From: Halomontanus rarus
Lineage (GTDB): Archaea; Halobacteriota; Halobacteria; Halobacteriales; Natrialbaceae
DNA length: 64,000 bases
NCBI RefSeq assembly: GCF_029338335.1
Contig: NZ_CP119797.1
Strand: one strand, 5' to 3'
The position numbers and the translations under genes are program-made. A model generated the notes under the pieces. It had not been told where the DNA came from. It ran no database searches and saw only the letters and a program-made list of their open reading frames with translations. Position 1 is the first letter of the stretch; each line of letters starts with the position of its first letter. Below are positions 17,365 to 25,793 of the stretch, piece by piece.

Positions 17365-17496
17365 CCGCTGGAGAACGAGCGTGCGAAGGACGCCTACGGC
17401 GTGGAGAGCGCGATCGCCAAACAGCTGATCTTCCGGCAGGAACTCGAAGAGGGACGGACGACCGTTGTCATCGTCCGTGAACAGTTGGGTTACTGA
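17365..17496 (+). pseudogene. 3' fragment of an unrecognised gene next to the IS end
   Basis: From the IS boundary the frame is open for about 43 codons to TGA at 17494. It reads LENERAKDAYGVESAIAKQL, then RQELEEGRTTVVIVREQLGY. The composition (acidic, G/C-ending codons) is that of real haloarchaeal protein. It has no start codon of its own and looks like the tail of a gene cut by the IS insertion or by a deletion. The family is not recognised. Confidence 0.45.
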
Positions 17497-17645
17497 CACC
17501 GCCAGCCGATTTCTTCGCTCGAGAGGACTCGTCCGCTACTCCGATCAACCGGGCCCAACAGCGAATACTGTCGACGTACTGACTATAACGCTACTCTGTG
17601 CACACGACGTCAAGTAGAATCGAGCAACTCGAGTCGTCAAACGGG

Positions 17646-17684
17646 ATTGACATCCACCCACGATTGAAATCGTGTGGCTTTCTC
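17646..17684 (-). repeat. Solo IS200/IS605 right-end hairpin, minus strand
   Basis: Read on the minus strand: GAGAAAGCCACACGATT, then CAATCGTGGG, then TGGATGTCAA. The plan is the same as the hairpin at 10208 (GAGAAA, hairpin, GGATGTCA). It lies just after the 3' end of the membrane-protein gene. A near-perfect 19-base direct repeat flanks it (17626-17644 and 17698-17716). Confidence 0.55.
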
Positions 17685-17716
17685 CTCGAATTTCTGTAAC
17701 TCGAGTCGTCGAACCG

Positions 17717-18529
17717 CTACACCCGAATCGAGAAGAGAAATCGAATCATCAGGAGCACGCTGACGAGCGTCAACGCTCCGAAGATAACGATTTGCGGTAT
17801 CGGAACACCCAGTCCAGCTCGAATCATGTAGGCTGCCATCGCTAGGACGGCACCGCCGAGAGTGGCAATCTTCACGAGGAGGACGGCGGTGAACGCGTAT
17901 CCCCACGGCTGGTCCGTCCAGAGCCAGTACGCGGTGAGCAGAAACGCGGGAACGACGATACCCAGATCGAGCGAGTATATGACGGACGTGGGCAGTCCGG
18001 CATCCGCGATACTCGAGGGCGTCGTTCCGGAGATCGTCGCTGGGAGAATCTCCGAGAGCCACAGGACGGTTATCAGGAGACTCAACAGCAGGTGAAACAC
18101 GACGTACGGCCGAACCGACGCCCCCTCGAGTGATCGCTTCAACGCGGCGGCGTCCAGTCGGGCCATCCCGCCGACGAAGGTGAACAACGTCAGCCACAGG
18201 AGCGTCGTGTACACGAGATACAGCTCGTTGAACGCGGTCATGAACGCGTACGAAGCGTAGGTGTACAGCAGATACCCGATCACACCGAGCCAAACGATGT
18301 ATCCGCGGAGCGACCCGCGAACGGCGAAATACAGTGAGACAGCCAGAGCAGGAACCGCGACGACGAGCGTTAGCAGATCCTGACCGTAGACTTGCGGGAG
18401 GAGGACCTGTGCGTCACGGTAGAAGTCGGGGACGAACAGTCCGACGAGAGTCGCAACGACTGTCAGTACGAGGGTCGCGATGGATGCCAGAACGTATCGA
18501 CGCGGGACTGTGAGGGCAGACTCGGTCAT
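17717..18529 (-). CDS. Hypothetical polytopic membrane protein
   Basis: About 270 residues with seven or eight membrane helices and short loops; I do not recognise a named family. Visible features are a loop rich in Gly/Asp after helix 1 (LFVPDFYRDAQVLLPQVYGQ), the pair GYLLYTYASYAFMTAFNELY in the middle, and a terminal helix ending MIRFLFSIRV. ATG at 18529 is preferred over a TTG at 18556; a possible TATA (CATAACG) lies about 32 bases before it. It is divergent from the DUF2071 gene at 18579, so the two may share regulation. Confidence 0.7.
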   Translation of the reverse strand: MTESALTVPRRYVLASIATLVLTVVATLVGLFVPDFYRDAQVLLPQVYGQDLLTLVVAVPALAVSLYFAVRGSLRGYIVWLGVIGYLLYTYASYAFMTAFNELYLVYTTLLWLTLFTFVGGMARLDAAALKRSLEGASVRPYVVFHLLLSLLITVLWLSEILPATISGTTPSSIADAGLPTSVIYSLDLGIVVPAFLLTAYWLWTDQPWGYAFTAVLLVKIATLGGAVLAMAAYMIRAGLGVPIPQIVIFGALTLVSVLLMIRFLFSIRV

Positions 18530-18578
18530 GTCTGAAGGCTGGCTGTTGAACGACAAAACGTTATGCCGAACGGGTACG

Positions 18579-19283
18579 ATGGATCGAGAGATGGTCGTCT
18601 CACTTCATATGGGCTGGCGACACGTTCTCTTCGCAAACTGGCCCGTTTCTCCACGCGTCCTCGCCCCCGCGCTTCCCGACGCGGTAACACTCGATACGTA
18701 CGATGGAAACGCGTGGCTCTCCGTCGTTCCGTTCACGAACGTCGATATGCGGCCACGAATTCTCCCTTTCGACATCGGACTCCCGCTGCCCGAACTCAAC
18801 CTCCGAACCTACGTCACGTACGACGGCACGCCGGGAGTGTACTTCTTCAGTCTCGACGCGGAGGGGCTCCTCGCAGTTCTCGGTGCGAGGTTCTTTCATT
18901 ACCTCCCCTATTATTACGCCGAAATCGACCTTCTCGAGGAAGAGGACGAATTCCGATTCACGAGTCGTCGACATCATCCTGGAGCGAGACCGGTTCACTT
19001 CGACGCGGCGTACCGGCCAGTCGGTCGCCCCGTTCGTGCGGAATCGGGCACCCTCCCCTATTTCCTCACGGAGCGCTACCGGTACTATACCGAAGCGCCA
19101 ACCGGAGCAGTTCGCCACGCCGAGATACAGCACGACCCGTGGCCACTGTACGACGCCGAGGTCACTATCGAGAAGAATACGCTCTTTCGGGCGAACGGCT
19201 TCGACACCCCCGATTCCGAACCGGTCCATTTCTACAGTCCCGGCGTCGACACGATCGCGTCCGAGAGCAAGCGCTCGAGTTAA
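18579..19283 (+). CDS. DUF2071 (YqjF-like) family protein
   Basis: About 234 residues matching the YqjF/DUF2071 family: MGWRHVLFANWPVSPRVLAP at the N-terminus, LPDAVTLDTYDGNAWLSVVP next, then NLRTYVTYDGTPGVYFFSLD and the late motif HDPWPLYDAEVTIE. The function of this family is not established; bacterial members are cytosolic and sometimes linked to degradation of aromatic compounds. The ATG at 18579 was chosen because conserved sequence begins ten residues later and the upstream frame crosses the divergent promoter. Confidence 0.85.
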   Translation: MDREMVVSLHMGWRHVLFANWPVSPRVLAPALPDAVTLDTYDGNAWLSVVPFTNVDMRPRILPFDIGLPLPELNLRTYVTYDGTPGVYFFSLDAEGLLAVLGARFFHYLPYYYAEIDLLEEEDEFRFTSRRHHPGARPVHFDAAYRPVGRPVRAESGTLPYFLTERYRYYTEAPTGAVRHAEIQHDPWPLYDAEVTIEKNTLFRANGFDTPDSEPVHFYSPGVDTIASESKRSS

Positions 19284-19329
19284 CAGAAGGCACGTGAGAG
19301 CTGCTGGCGGTCGTCCTCGTCGATTCGGT

Positions 19330-19366
19330 GAGAGAAACACGCGACTGATGTCGTGGGAACATGTCA
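19330..19366 (+). repeat. Degenerate IS200/IS605 right-end hairpin
   Basis: GAGAAACACGCGACTGAT, then GTCGTGGGAACATGTCAC. It follows the plan of the hairpin at 10208 with several mismatches in the stem. It is probably an older, decayed orphan end. Confidence 0.4.
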
Positions 19367-19490
19367 CCGAGCGAAGCGGCGTGGTAGAACGGCCCGGTGC
19401 GATTTCGCCGATCGAACGGTACTTGCGACGTCCAAAACGTAGTGCCGGTTCTTCCGAGAGAGCCGGACGCCTGGAGACGCATATAAGATA

Positions 19491-20066
19491 TTGGCGATAC
19501 CGCTCGAGCTGATGCGGCTGTGTATCCAGCACTATCCGTCGTATCAATCAATTTCAGATACTGTTTCTGTTTCAGGTAGATACGGTGTCGAACGATCGCG
19601 GTTGACCATTCACAACTGGATCCAGAAAATCGAACTACAGCCGACAGACGAGAAGCGACCGGATCACATTGTGCTCGACGAAACAGTGATCCAACTCGAC
19701 GACCAGCGCTACTGGCCGTACGCTGCTGTCGATCCTGAGACCAACGAATAATCTCGTGTCGCGCTCTACGCAACGCGTACAACCGCACGTACGGGGATAT
19801 TTCTTCGCGAATTCAGAGAGAAACACGCTGTCGAAGATACCACGTTCTCGTCGATTCAGTGCCGTGGCTCAAAGCTGCACCCCACTATCTTGGGCTCCGA
19901 TTTCGATGCGAAGAACATGGTAACCGGAACGCCGTCAAACGTATCATCTAAGGAATAATACAACGAACCTCAAAGTTTGGTAACCCTTTCAGAAACGCCG
20001 ATCAATCAACCGCTGAAAACTGGCCGCAAAGCTACGCATACCGCTCGAACCTTCGTATTTGAGGGA
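19491..20066 (+). pseudogene. IS6-family transposase remnant
   Basis: A decayed relative of the transposase at 4125. The first frame gives LELMRLCIQHYPSYQ, then VERSRLTIHNWIQKIELQ and HIVLDETVIQLDDQRYWPYA, ending in a stop after DPETNE at 19749. Later motifs survive in other frames: NRNAVKR near 19930 (Glu replaced by Lys, as in the other copy) followed by a stop, and FGNPFRNADQSTAENW near 19978-20025. At least two frameshifts and two stops are needed to explain it. It is not functional. Confidence 0.8.
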
Positions 20067-20115
20067 TGCCACGAAGACCCCCAAACGTTTTCGGAGAATA
20101 CGCCGATGAAATGGC

Positions 20116-20946
20116 ATGAGCGATACACTCCAACTACTAGTTATCGGCCCGCATCCGGACGACTGTTCGATCAAAGCGGGTGGAATCGCCGCCACGTACG
20201 TCGAGGCGGGCCACGACGTGACCTTCCTCTCGGCGACGGACGGTAGCGCGGGCCACCACGAAATGGGGCGGAAGGAACTCGCCGCTCGCAGGAAGCGCGA
20301 GACCGAGGACGTCGCCGAGACGCTGGGAATCGAGTACGACGTGTTCGACATCGAGGACGGGTGGCTCGAGCCGACGAAGGAGAACCGTCGCCGGTTCATT
20401 CGGTACATCCGCACCGTCGACCCCGATCTCGTACTCGGGCCTCGCCCCAACGACTATCATCCCGATCACCGCTACTGTGCGCAGTTGCTACAGGACGCCG
20501 CCTACGTGCTGATCGTTCCGAACGTCTGCCCCGACACACCGCCGCTCGAGGAAAACCCCGTGATCGGCTACGTCGCCGACCACTTTCGGAAACCGGCACC
20601 GTTCGAACCCGACGTCGTTCTCGACGTGACGGACGTCGAGGAGCGAAAGATCGACGCGCTTCACTGCCACGAGTCGCAGATGTACGAGTGGCTCCCCTAC
20701 ACGTTCGACGAACTCGAGTCGGTACCCGAGGACGACGACGCGCGGCGCGAGTGGCTCGCCGACGACGGGTTAGGCCATCTGTCGGCGAACACCGAGATGA
20801 ACGTCGCCGATCGCTTCCGCGAGGAACTGAAGGCGCGATACGGCGCGGAGCACAGTGCGGAAGTCACCCACGCCGAAGCCGTCGAGATCTCGGAGTACGG
20901 CGCGCCGTTGACCGACGAGCGGCGGGACGAGTTGTTCTTCTTCTGA
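20116..20946 (+). CDS. PIG-L family zinc deacetylase
   Basis: 276 residues. It has the PIG-L/LmbE signature: LLVIGPHPDDCSIKAGGIAA at residues 8-27 (HPDD, zinc and catalytic residues), then SATDGSAGHHEMGRKELAAR, and NDYHPDHRYCAQ near 118 (second zinc His). Members remove N-acetyl groups from N-acetylglucosamine units and related compounds. As the first gene of the island it fits deacetylation of an amino sugar from a decorated glycan, though other amide substrates are possible. No signal peptide is visible, so it is cytosolic. Confidence 0.88.
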   Translation: MSDTLQLLVIGPHPDDCSIKAGGIAATYVEAGHDVTFLSATDGSAGHHEMGRKELAARRKRETEDVAETLGIEYDVFDIEDGWLEPTKENRRRFIRYIRTVDPDLVLGPRPNDYHPDHRYCAQLLQDAAYVLIVPNVCPDTPPLEENPVIGYVADHFRKPAPFEPDVVLDVTDVEERKIDALHCHESQMYEWLPYTFDELESVPEDDDARREWLADDGLGHLSANTEMNVADRFREELKARYGAEHSAEVTHAEAVEISEYGAPLTDERRDELFFF

Positions 20947-21169
20947 TCGCGCTCCCCGATCGTGTTCCGTCGAACGACGACGGTTCGTTTCGCCCGTCGT
21001 TCTACCCGGTCGGCCAAAAGACCGCGGTCGAGCCGACGCAGACGGTCGTCTCACGGGACGTCGCCGTACCGGCGGGTTTCGGTCGATGTACGGGATGCGA
21101 ATGATACCGCGTATCACTGCGGGGCCCGTGGAACTCCCGTCCGAGGGTTCGGCTCGAGCGATCGTCGAC

Positions 21170-21832
21170 CTACAGCTCGGCGACGGTTTCGGCGAGGCGC
21201 TCCATCGCGAGGTGCGGACTCGAGAGAACCGGAACCGGGGCCCGTTCCGTCAGCTCGGGCTCGAGGTGGCTCATCGACGCCTGTGCGAGGACGAGCACGT
21301 CGGCGCGCTCGGCCGCCTCGAGGGCGGCCTCGGTCACGAGTTCGTCGTGGCGCTCGATATCCCCGCGTTTCCGCGCCTCGAGGGCGTCGTCGATCAGCGT
21401 CGATTCGATCGACCGCTCCAGATCGCTCTGCTCGGCTTTTCGGGCGATCAGTTCCGTGCTCGGCTCGACGGTCGAGGCCGCGGTCGCGAGGACGTGGATG
21501 TCGTCGCCGAGCTCCACCGCTCGTTCGGTCAGCGGGTCGTCGATCTTGACGATCGGAACGTCCACCAGCCGTCTCGCGACGTCGACGGCCGGGGACGTGC
21601 TCGAGCAGGTGTCGAGGACGACGTCGGCACCCGCGCGTTCCGCCAGCGAGAGCTGCGTGCAGATGCGGTTGGTGATCGACGGGGTTAGTTCGCCGACCTC
21701 GATCTGTTCGTCGAGGACGCTCTCGTCGACGATGTGAAAGTGGTCCGCCTCGGGAACGTACTCCGCCGCGAGTTCGTCGAATCGCTCGGACAGACCGGCC
21801 ACCGTGTGAAAGAAGCAAATCTTCGCTGTCAT
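21170..21832 (-). CDS. Asp/Glu racemase-superfamily protein with one catalytic Cys
   Basis: 220 residues. The first active-site motif is present (VVLDTCSSTSPAVDVARR, Cys near residue 75), but the second, normally a Cys in an ACT/GCT motif, reads VLVLAQASMSHLEP near 182. A two-base racemase needs both Cys, so it probably does not racemise amino acids. Relatives include hydantoin racemase, maleate isomerase and arylmalonate decarboxylase. It lies 75 bases after the GH13 gene on the same strand, so the two probably form an operon. Confidence 0.78.
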   Translation of the reverse strand: MTAKICFFHTVAGLSERFDELAAEYVPEADHFHIVDESVLDEQIEVGELTPSITNRICTQLSLAERAGADVVLDTCSSTSPAVDVARRLVDVPIVKIDDPLTERAVELGDDIHVLATAASTVEPSTELIARKAEQSDLERSIESTLIDDALEARKRGDIERHDELVTEAALEAAERADVLVLAQASMSHLEPELTERAPVPVLSSPHLAMERLAETVAEL

Positions 21833-21907
21833 ACTCGTCTACGGTGCGTTCGGTCGGTCGCGTGAAAATGATTTCGACGCCGGTGCGCGTGACGGTACGA
21901 CGGGGAG

Positions 21908-23746
21908 TCATTCGAGGCGATAGACGCGGGCCTCGTAAGGGCGGAGTTCGATCGCCTCGAGTTCGTCTTCGGTGTCGTTCGGGGCGCGGTCCTCGTCCTC
22001 TCCTTCCTCTCCATCTTCGTCTTCGCCTTCGATCTCGGTTTCCTCGACGCGTCCACCGACCGATCGGTCGTAGTTGCCGACGAGCACCTCGGCCGTTTCT
22101 CCCTCCAGCGAGGTGGGCGGTTCGAACGTCGTTCCCTCGTCGTCGGAGAAGTTGAGAACCACCAGCAGTCGCTCGTCTCCGTCCGTCCGGAGGTAACTGA
22201 AGAGCCGCGGGTGGTCCTCGCGGAGGAGCGTGAAGTCGCCGTGGATCAGGGTGTCGCGTTCCCCCCGAAGGTCGACGAGTCGCCGGTAGTAGTGCCAGAC
22301 GGAGTCGGGGTTCGAACGCGCCGCCTCGACGTTGACCGCCCGGTAATCGTCGGCGAGTTTGATCCAGGGCTCGCCGTCGGTATCGGTGAAACCGGCGTTC
22401 TCGCCGTCGGTCCACTGCATCGGCGTCCGGGCGTTGTCCCGCGTCCGACGGTTGACGAGGTCTTTGACTTCCTCGAACCCCGAAATGTCGCCCCGCTCGA
22501 CGGCGTGTTCGACGCTCCGTTTCGTCGCGACGTCGCGGAGTTCGTCGAACCGTTCGAAGCGGGGATTCGTCATGCCGATCTCCTCCCCCTGATAGACGAA
22601 CGGCGTCCCGCGGAGCGTGAACAGCAGGGTCGCGAGCATCGTCGCGGACTCGCGGCGGTACGCTTCGTCGCCGAACCGAGAGACGGCGCGCGGCTGATCG
22701 TGATTGTTGAAGTAGACGCCCTGCCACTCGTCCTCGGCGAGTTCCGTCTGCCAGCGCTCGACGACCGCCTTCAGTTCCGGCAGGTCCCACTTCCGGGGCG
22801 CCCACCGCGCCCCCTCGCCGCGGTCGAGTTCCACGTGTTCGAACGGCAGGAGCATGCTCAGCGTGTCGGTGTCGGGACCGAGGTAGCGTCTGGCCTCCTC
22901 GATGGAGAGGTTCGGCGTCTCCCCGATCGTGACGACGTCGGTCGAGGGAATCGACCGTTCGCACACTTCCTGCAGATGGGTGTGAACGTCGACGCCGTTG
23001 GCGACGATTCCGAGCCCGGTCCGGTCGCCGTCGGGACCGACGTCGGGGAGCCCCTCCGGCTTCGAGATCAGGTTGATCGAATCCAGGCGGAAGCCGTCGA
23101 CGCCCTTCTCGAGCCACCACCGAACGACGTCGACGACCTCGTCTCTGACGTCCGGGTTGCGCCAGTCGAGTTCGGCCTGCTTCTCGTGGAAGAGGTGGAG
23201 GTAGTACGCGCCGGCCTCGGCGTCGTAGGTCCAGGCCGGACCGCCCCAGAGCGCCTCCCAGTCGTTCGGCGGAGCGCCCCGGTCCCCGACGATTTCGCCG
23301 TCGGTATCGTCGTCGGCGGAACGTCCGCCCTCGCCCGTTCCCTCGCGCCAGAAGTAGTAGTCCCGATACTCGCTCTCGGCCGACCGCCGCGCCTCGAGGA
23401 ACCACTCGTGCTCGTCGGAGGTGTGGTTGACGACCATGTCCATGATCAGCCGCATGTCGCGGTCGTGAACCTCCTCGAGGAGTCGCTCCCAGTCGGCCAT
23501 GGTCCCGAACTCGTCCATGATGGCCCGGTAGTCGCTGACGTCGTAGCCGTTGTCGACGTTCTGGGAGGCGTAGACGGGGCTGAGCCAGATCGCGTCGACG
23601 CCGAGGTCCTCGACGTAGTCGAGTTTCTCGACGATACCGGGGATGTCGCCGATGCCGTCGCCGTTCGTATCGTTGAAGCTGCGCGGGTAGATCTGGTAGA
23701 TCGTCGCCGTTTTCCACCACGGGTGCTCGTCGCTCTCGTCGTCCAT
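21908..23746 (-). CDS. GH13 alpha-glucosidase (oligo-1,6-glucosidase type)
   Basis: 612 residues, cytosolic (no signal). GH13 motifs in order: DMVVNHTSDEHEWF near 103-116, GVDGFRLDSINLISKPEG near 215-232 with nucleophile Asp222, VVTIGETPN near 270-280 with the acid/base Glu, and FNNHDQPRAVSRFG near 348 with the third Asp. The order and the QPR after NHD point to alpha-glucosidases/oligo-1,6-glucosidases acting on short alpha-glucosides. A highly acidic insert (EEDEDGEEGEDEDRAPND type) sits near residues 575-600, before the last strand. It may hydrolyse imported oligosaccharides. It is followed by the racemase-like gene on the same strand. Confidence 0.93.
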   Translation of the reverse strand: MDDESDEHPWWKTATIYQIYPRSFNDTNGDGIGDIPGIVEKLDYVEDLGVDAIWLSPVYASQNVDNGYDVSDYRAIMDEFGTMADWERLLEEVHDRDMRLIMDMVVNHTSDEHEWFLEARRSAESEYRDYYFWREGTGEGGRSADDDTDGEIVGDRGAPPNDWEALWGGPAWTYDAEAGAYYLHLFHEKQAELDWRNPDVRDEVVDVVRWWLEKGVDGFRLDSINLISKPEGLPDVGPDGDRTGLGIVANGVDVHTHLQEVCERSIPSTDVVTIGETPNLSIEEARRYLGPDTDTLSMLLPFEHVELDRGEGARWAPRKWDLPELKAVVERWQTELAEDEWQGVYFNNHDQPRAVSRFGDEAYRRESATMLATLLFTLRGTPFVYQGEEIGMTNPRFERFDELRDVATKRSVEHAVERGDISGFEEVKDLVNRRTRDNARTPMQWTDGENAGFTDTDGEPWIKLADDYRAVNVEAARSNPDSVWHYYRRLVDLRGERDTLIHGDFTLLREDHPRLFSYLRTDGDERLLVVLNFSDDEGTTFEPPTSLEGETAEVLVGNYDRSVGGRVEETEIEGEDEDGEEGEDEDRAPNDTEDELEAIELRPYEARVYRLE

Positions 23747-23817
23747 GTTCGATTACACCCCCGTAACCGGGATAATACTACTGATGGCCCGCGGATCGCG
23801 CGCGAACCCGACCGTGG

Positions 23818-23829
23818 GTATTATTATCA
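23818..23829 (+). promoter_or_regulatory. TATA box of the DUF1450/sulfatase pair
   Basis: GTATTATTATC centred about 28 bases before the ATG at 23852, the spacing expected for a leaderless haloarchaeal transcript. The same 105-base gap must also hold the GH13 promoter on the other strand. Confidence 0.55.
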
Positions 23830-23851
23830 CGACCCGTATTGAGCGTCGTGT

Positions 23852-24076
23852 ATGCCCGAATCCAGACACGTCGAGTACTGCCAGCGCAACGTCCCCGATC
23901 GCGCTCGGTCGCGCCTCGAGAGGCTGCCCGACACGACGAGAGAGAAACGGTGTCTCCAGCGCTGTGGCACGTGTTACTCGTCGCCGTTCGTCGTCGTCGA
24001 CGGGGACCTTCGCGTCGGGAGCGACCACGACGAGCTCGTCGGGGCGCTCGGCGGCGAGGCGGGGGAACGAGAATGA
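23852..24076 (+). CDS. DUF1450-type small cysteine protein
   Basis: 74 residues with HVEYCQRNVPDRARSRLE near the start and KRCLQRCGTCYSSPFVVVDG in the middle, the pattern of the DUF1450 family. Four to five Cys (C-x3-C-x2-C plus an early Cys) suggest metal or Fe-S binding, but the function is unknown. It is expected to be leaderless. Its stop overlaps the next start by four bases (ATGA), so it is translationally coupled to the sulfatase. In this place it may be a partner or maturation factor for that enzyme, which is inference. Confidence 0.72.
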   Translation: MPESRHVEYCQRNVPDRARSRLERLPDTTREKRCLQRCGTCYSSPFVVVDGDLRVGSDHDELVGALGGEAGERE

Positions 24077-25620
24077 ACGTCCTCCTTTGCTCGATCGACA
24101 GTCTGAGCCGTCACTTTCTGGACGCCTACGGCGGTTCCGTCGAGTTCGACGTCGACACGCGAAACCTGGATCGCTTCGCCGATCGAGCGGCGGTGTTCGA
24201 CACCCACTACGCCGGCAGCTTGCCGTGCATGCCGGCCCGGCGCGAGTGGCTCGCCGGGATCCAGGAGTTCCTGTGGCGACCCTGGGGACCGATCGAACCG
24301 TTCGACGCGCCGCTCCCGCGGACGCTTCGAGACGAGGGGGTCCCGACGCAGCTGATCACGGACCACTACCACTACTTCCAGCACGGCAGCGGCGGCTACT
24401 TCGAGGACTTCAACGGCTACGAGTTCGTCCGCGGGCACGAGTACGATCCGTGGAAGACGTCGCCGCGCGACCCCGAAGGATACGTTCGCGACCAGCTCGG
24501 CTTCTCGGCGCCGGACGAGGCCGACGGCGTCGGGTTCATGGATCCGCTCCAGTACTCGCGCAACGTCGACGGCTTCGAGGACGAATCGGAGTACTTCGCG
24601 CCGAAGGTGTTCTCGCGGACGGCTGAGTGGCTCCGCCGGAACCGGGAGTGGGACGAGTGGTTCTGCTACGTCGACAGCTTCGACGTCCACGAGCCGTTCC
24701 ACGTCCCCGAACCGTACGCGTCCATGTACACCGACGAGGATCCGCGGGACCCCGAGTTGACCCACTGGCCGTTCTACGGCTCCACCGAGGAGGGTCAGAG
24801 CGAACTCACCGACCGGGAGCTCGCGTTCGTCCGCTCGCAGTTCGCGGGCAAACTGACCATGGTCGATCGGTGGTTCGGCCGCGTCCTCGACGCCCTCGAG
24901 GACTGCTCGCTGTGGGAGGAGACGATCGTGATCGTAACGGCGGACCACGGCCACTACCTCGGCGAACACGACTGGATCGGCAAACCGTTCGAGGCGCCGC
25001 TGTACGACGTGCTCGCGCGCACGCCGCTCATGATCTGGCACCCGGAAAGCGACCGCGTCGGCGACCGGATCGACGCGCTGACCGCCGCGGTCGACCTCTA
25101 CCCGACGATCCGCGAGGCGTTCGACGCGCCGATCCCCGACGGAACCCACGGCCGGAGCCTCGAGCCGCTGCTGCTCGAATCCGGGGACCGATCGTCCGTC
25201 CGCGAGTGGGCGATCTACGGCTACTGGGGCTCGAGCGTGAACGTGACGGACGGGGAGTACACGTACCTCCACCCCTGCGACGACGAGGTCGACAGTTACT
25301 GCCACTCGACGACGATGATGAACCCCCACTCCTGGTTCACGCCGCCGGAGCCCCGACCCAACGCTGAGGCCGGTAACTACCTCCCGTACGCGGACGCCCC
25401 GGTCTGGCGGTACGAGTCGGCGTCGTACTCCAGACACGAGGAGCCGCTCCTGTTCGACGTGACGGCGGATCCGGAGCAGCGCGAGGACCTCGCGGGGACC
25501 GGCGATCCGAACGAGGAGCGACTGCGCGGACTGCTCGTCGACGCGCTGGCGCACCTCGAGGCGCCGTCCCGACAGTACGAGCGACTCGGACTCGAGGAGC
25601 CGAGCGATGCGGCGGCGTGA
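24073..25620 (+). CDS. Cys-type sulfatase
   Basis: 515 residues. The metal Asp is in NVLLCSIDSLSRHFLDAYG (Asp9). The maturation motif CMPAR at residues 52-56 gives a formylglycine site, C-x-P-x-R. Later motifs are VDSFDVHEPFHVPEPY near 217 and IVTADHGHYLGEHDWIGKPF near 297-316 with the second metal site. Members hydrolyse sulfate esters of sugars. No export signal is visible, so it acts on imported sugar sulfates in the cytosol. The long upstream open frame is not coding; the start at 24073 fits the conserved strand and the ATGA overlap with the DUF1450 gene. Confidence 0.92.
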   Translation: MNVLLCSIDSLSRHFLDAYGGSVEFDVDTRNLDRFADRAAVFDTHYAGSLPCMPARREWLAGIQEFLWRPWGPIEPFDAPLPRTLRDEGVPTQLITDHYHYFQHGSGGYFEDFNGYEFVRGHEYDPWKTSPRDPEGYVRDQLGFSAPDEADGVGFMDPLQYSRNVDGFEDESEYFAPKVFSRTAEWLRRNREWDEWFCYVDSFDVHEPFHVPEPYASMYTDEDPRDPELTHWPFYGSTEEGQSELTDRELAFVRSQFAGKLTMVDRWFGRVLDALEDCSLWEETIVIVTADHGHYLGEHDWIGKPFEAPLYDVLARTPLMIWHPESDRVGDRIDALTAAVDLYPTIREAFDAPIPDGTHGRSLEPLLLESGDRSSVREWAIYGYWGSSVNVTDGEYTYLHPCDDEVDSYCHSTTMMNPHSWFTPPEPRPNAEAGNYLPYADAPVWRYESASYSRHEEPLLFDVTADPEQREDLAGTGDPNEERLRGLLVDALAHLEAPSRQYERLGLEEPSDAAA

Positions 25621-25793
25621 CCCGCGGACGGTTTCCGCGACGAGTGTGAGCGGTCGACGGTCGCGGGGACGGAGACGGAGACGAAACGGAGACGGTGGCG
25701 GTAGCGGCGGAAGCGGAGGCAGAGACGAACGAAACCGAGCGCTGTACTAGCGCCCAACGGTTCGTCGAGTAGGCCGAGACGAACCGGCGGACC
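25621..25793. repeat. GGAGAC-rich low-complexity stretch
   Basis: From about 25655 to 25735 the plus strand is built of degenerate GGAGAC/GGCGGT/GGAAGC six-base units. It lies between the sulfatase stop and the DUF6807 remnant. A complementary-looking run follows the intact DUF6807 gene at 37735-37815. Confidence 0.45.

Noticed and set aside
4066..19366. Hairpin repeats as a CRISPR array
   Set aside because: The repeats are kilobases apart, vary in stem, and match IS end sequences; no regular spacers or cas genes.
21114..23720. Very long minus-strand frame of 868 codons across the GH13 and racemase genes
   Set aside because: It is an Arg-rich shadow frame; the GH13 and racemase motifs are in the other phases.
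22211..23842. 543-codon plus-strand frame antisense to GH13
   Set aside because: Antisense frames are open in GC-rich haloarchaeal genes; the GH13 motifs on the other strand decide the case.
23839..24072. Upstream in-frame extension of the first island sulfatase
   Set aside because: It lies over the DUF1450 gene in another frame; the conserved sulfatase start is at 24073.
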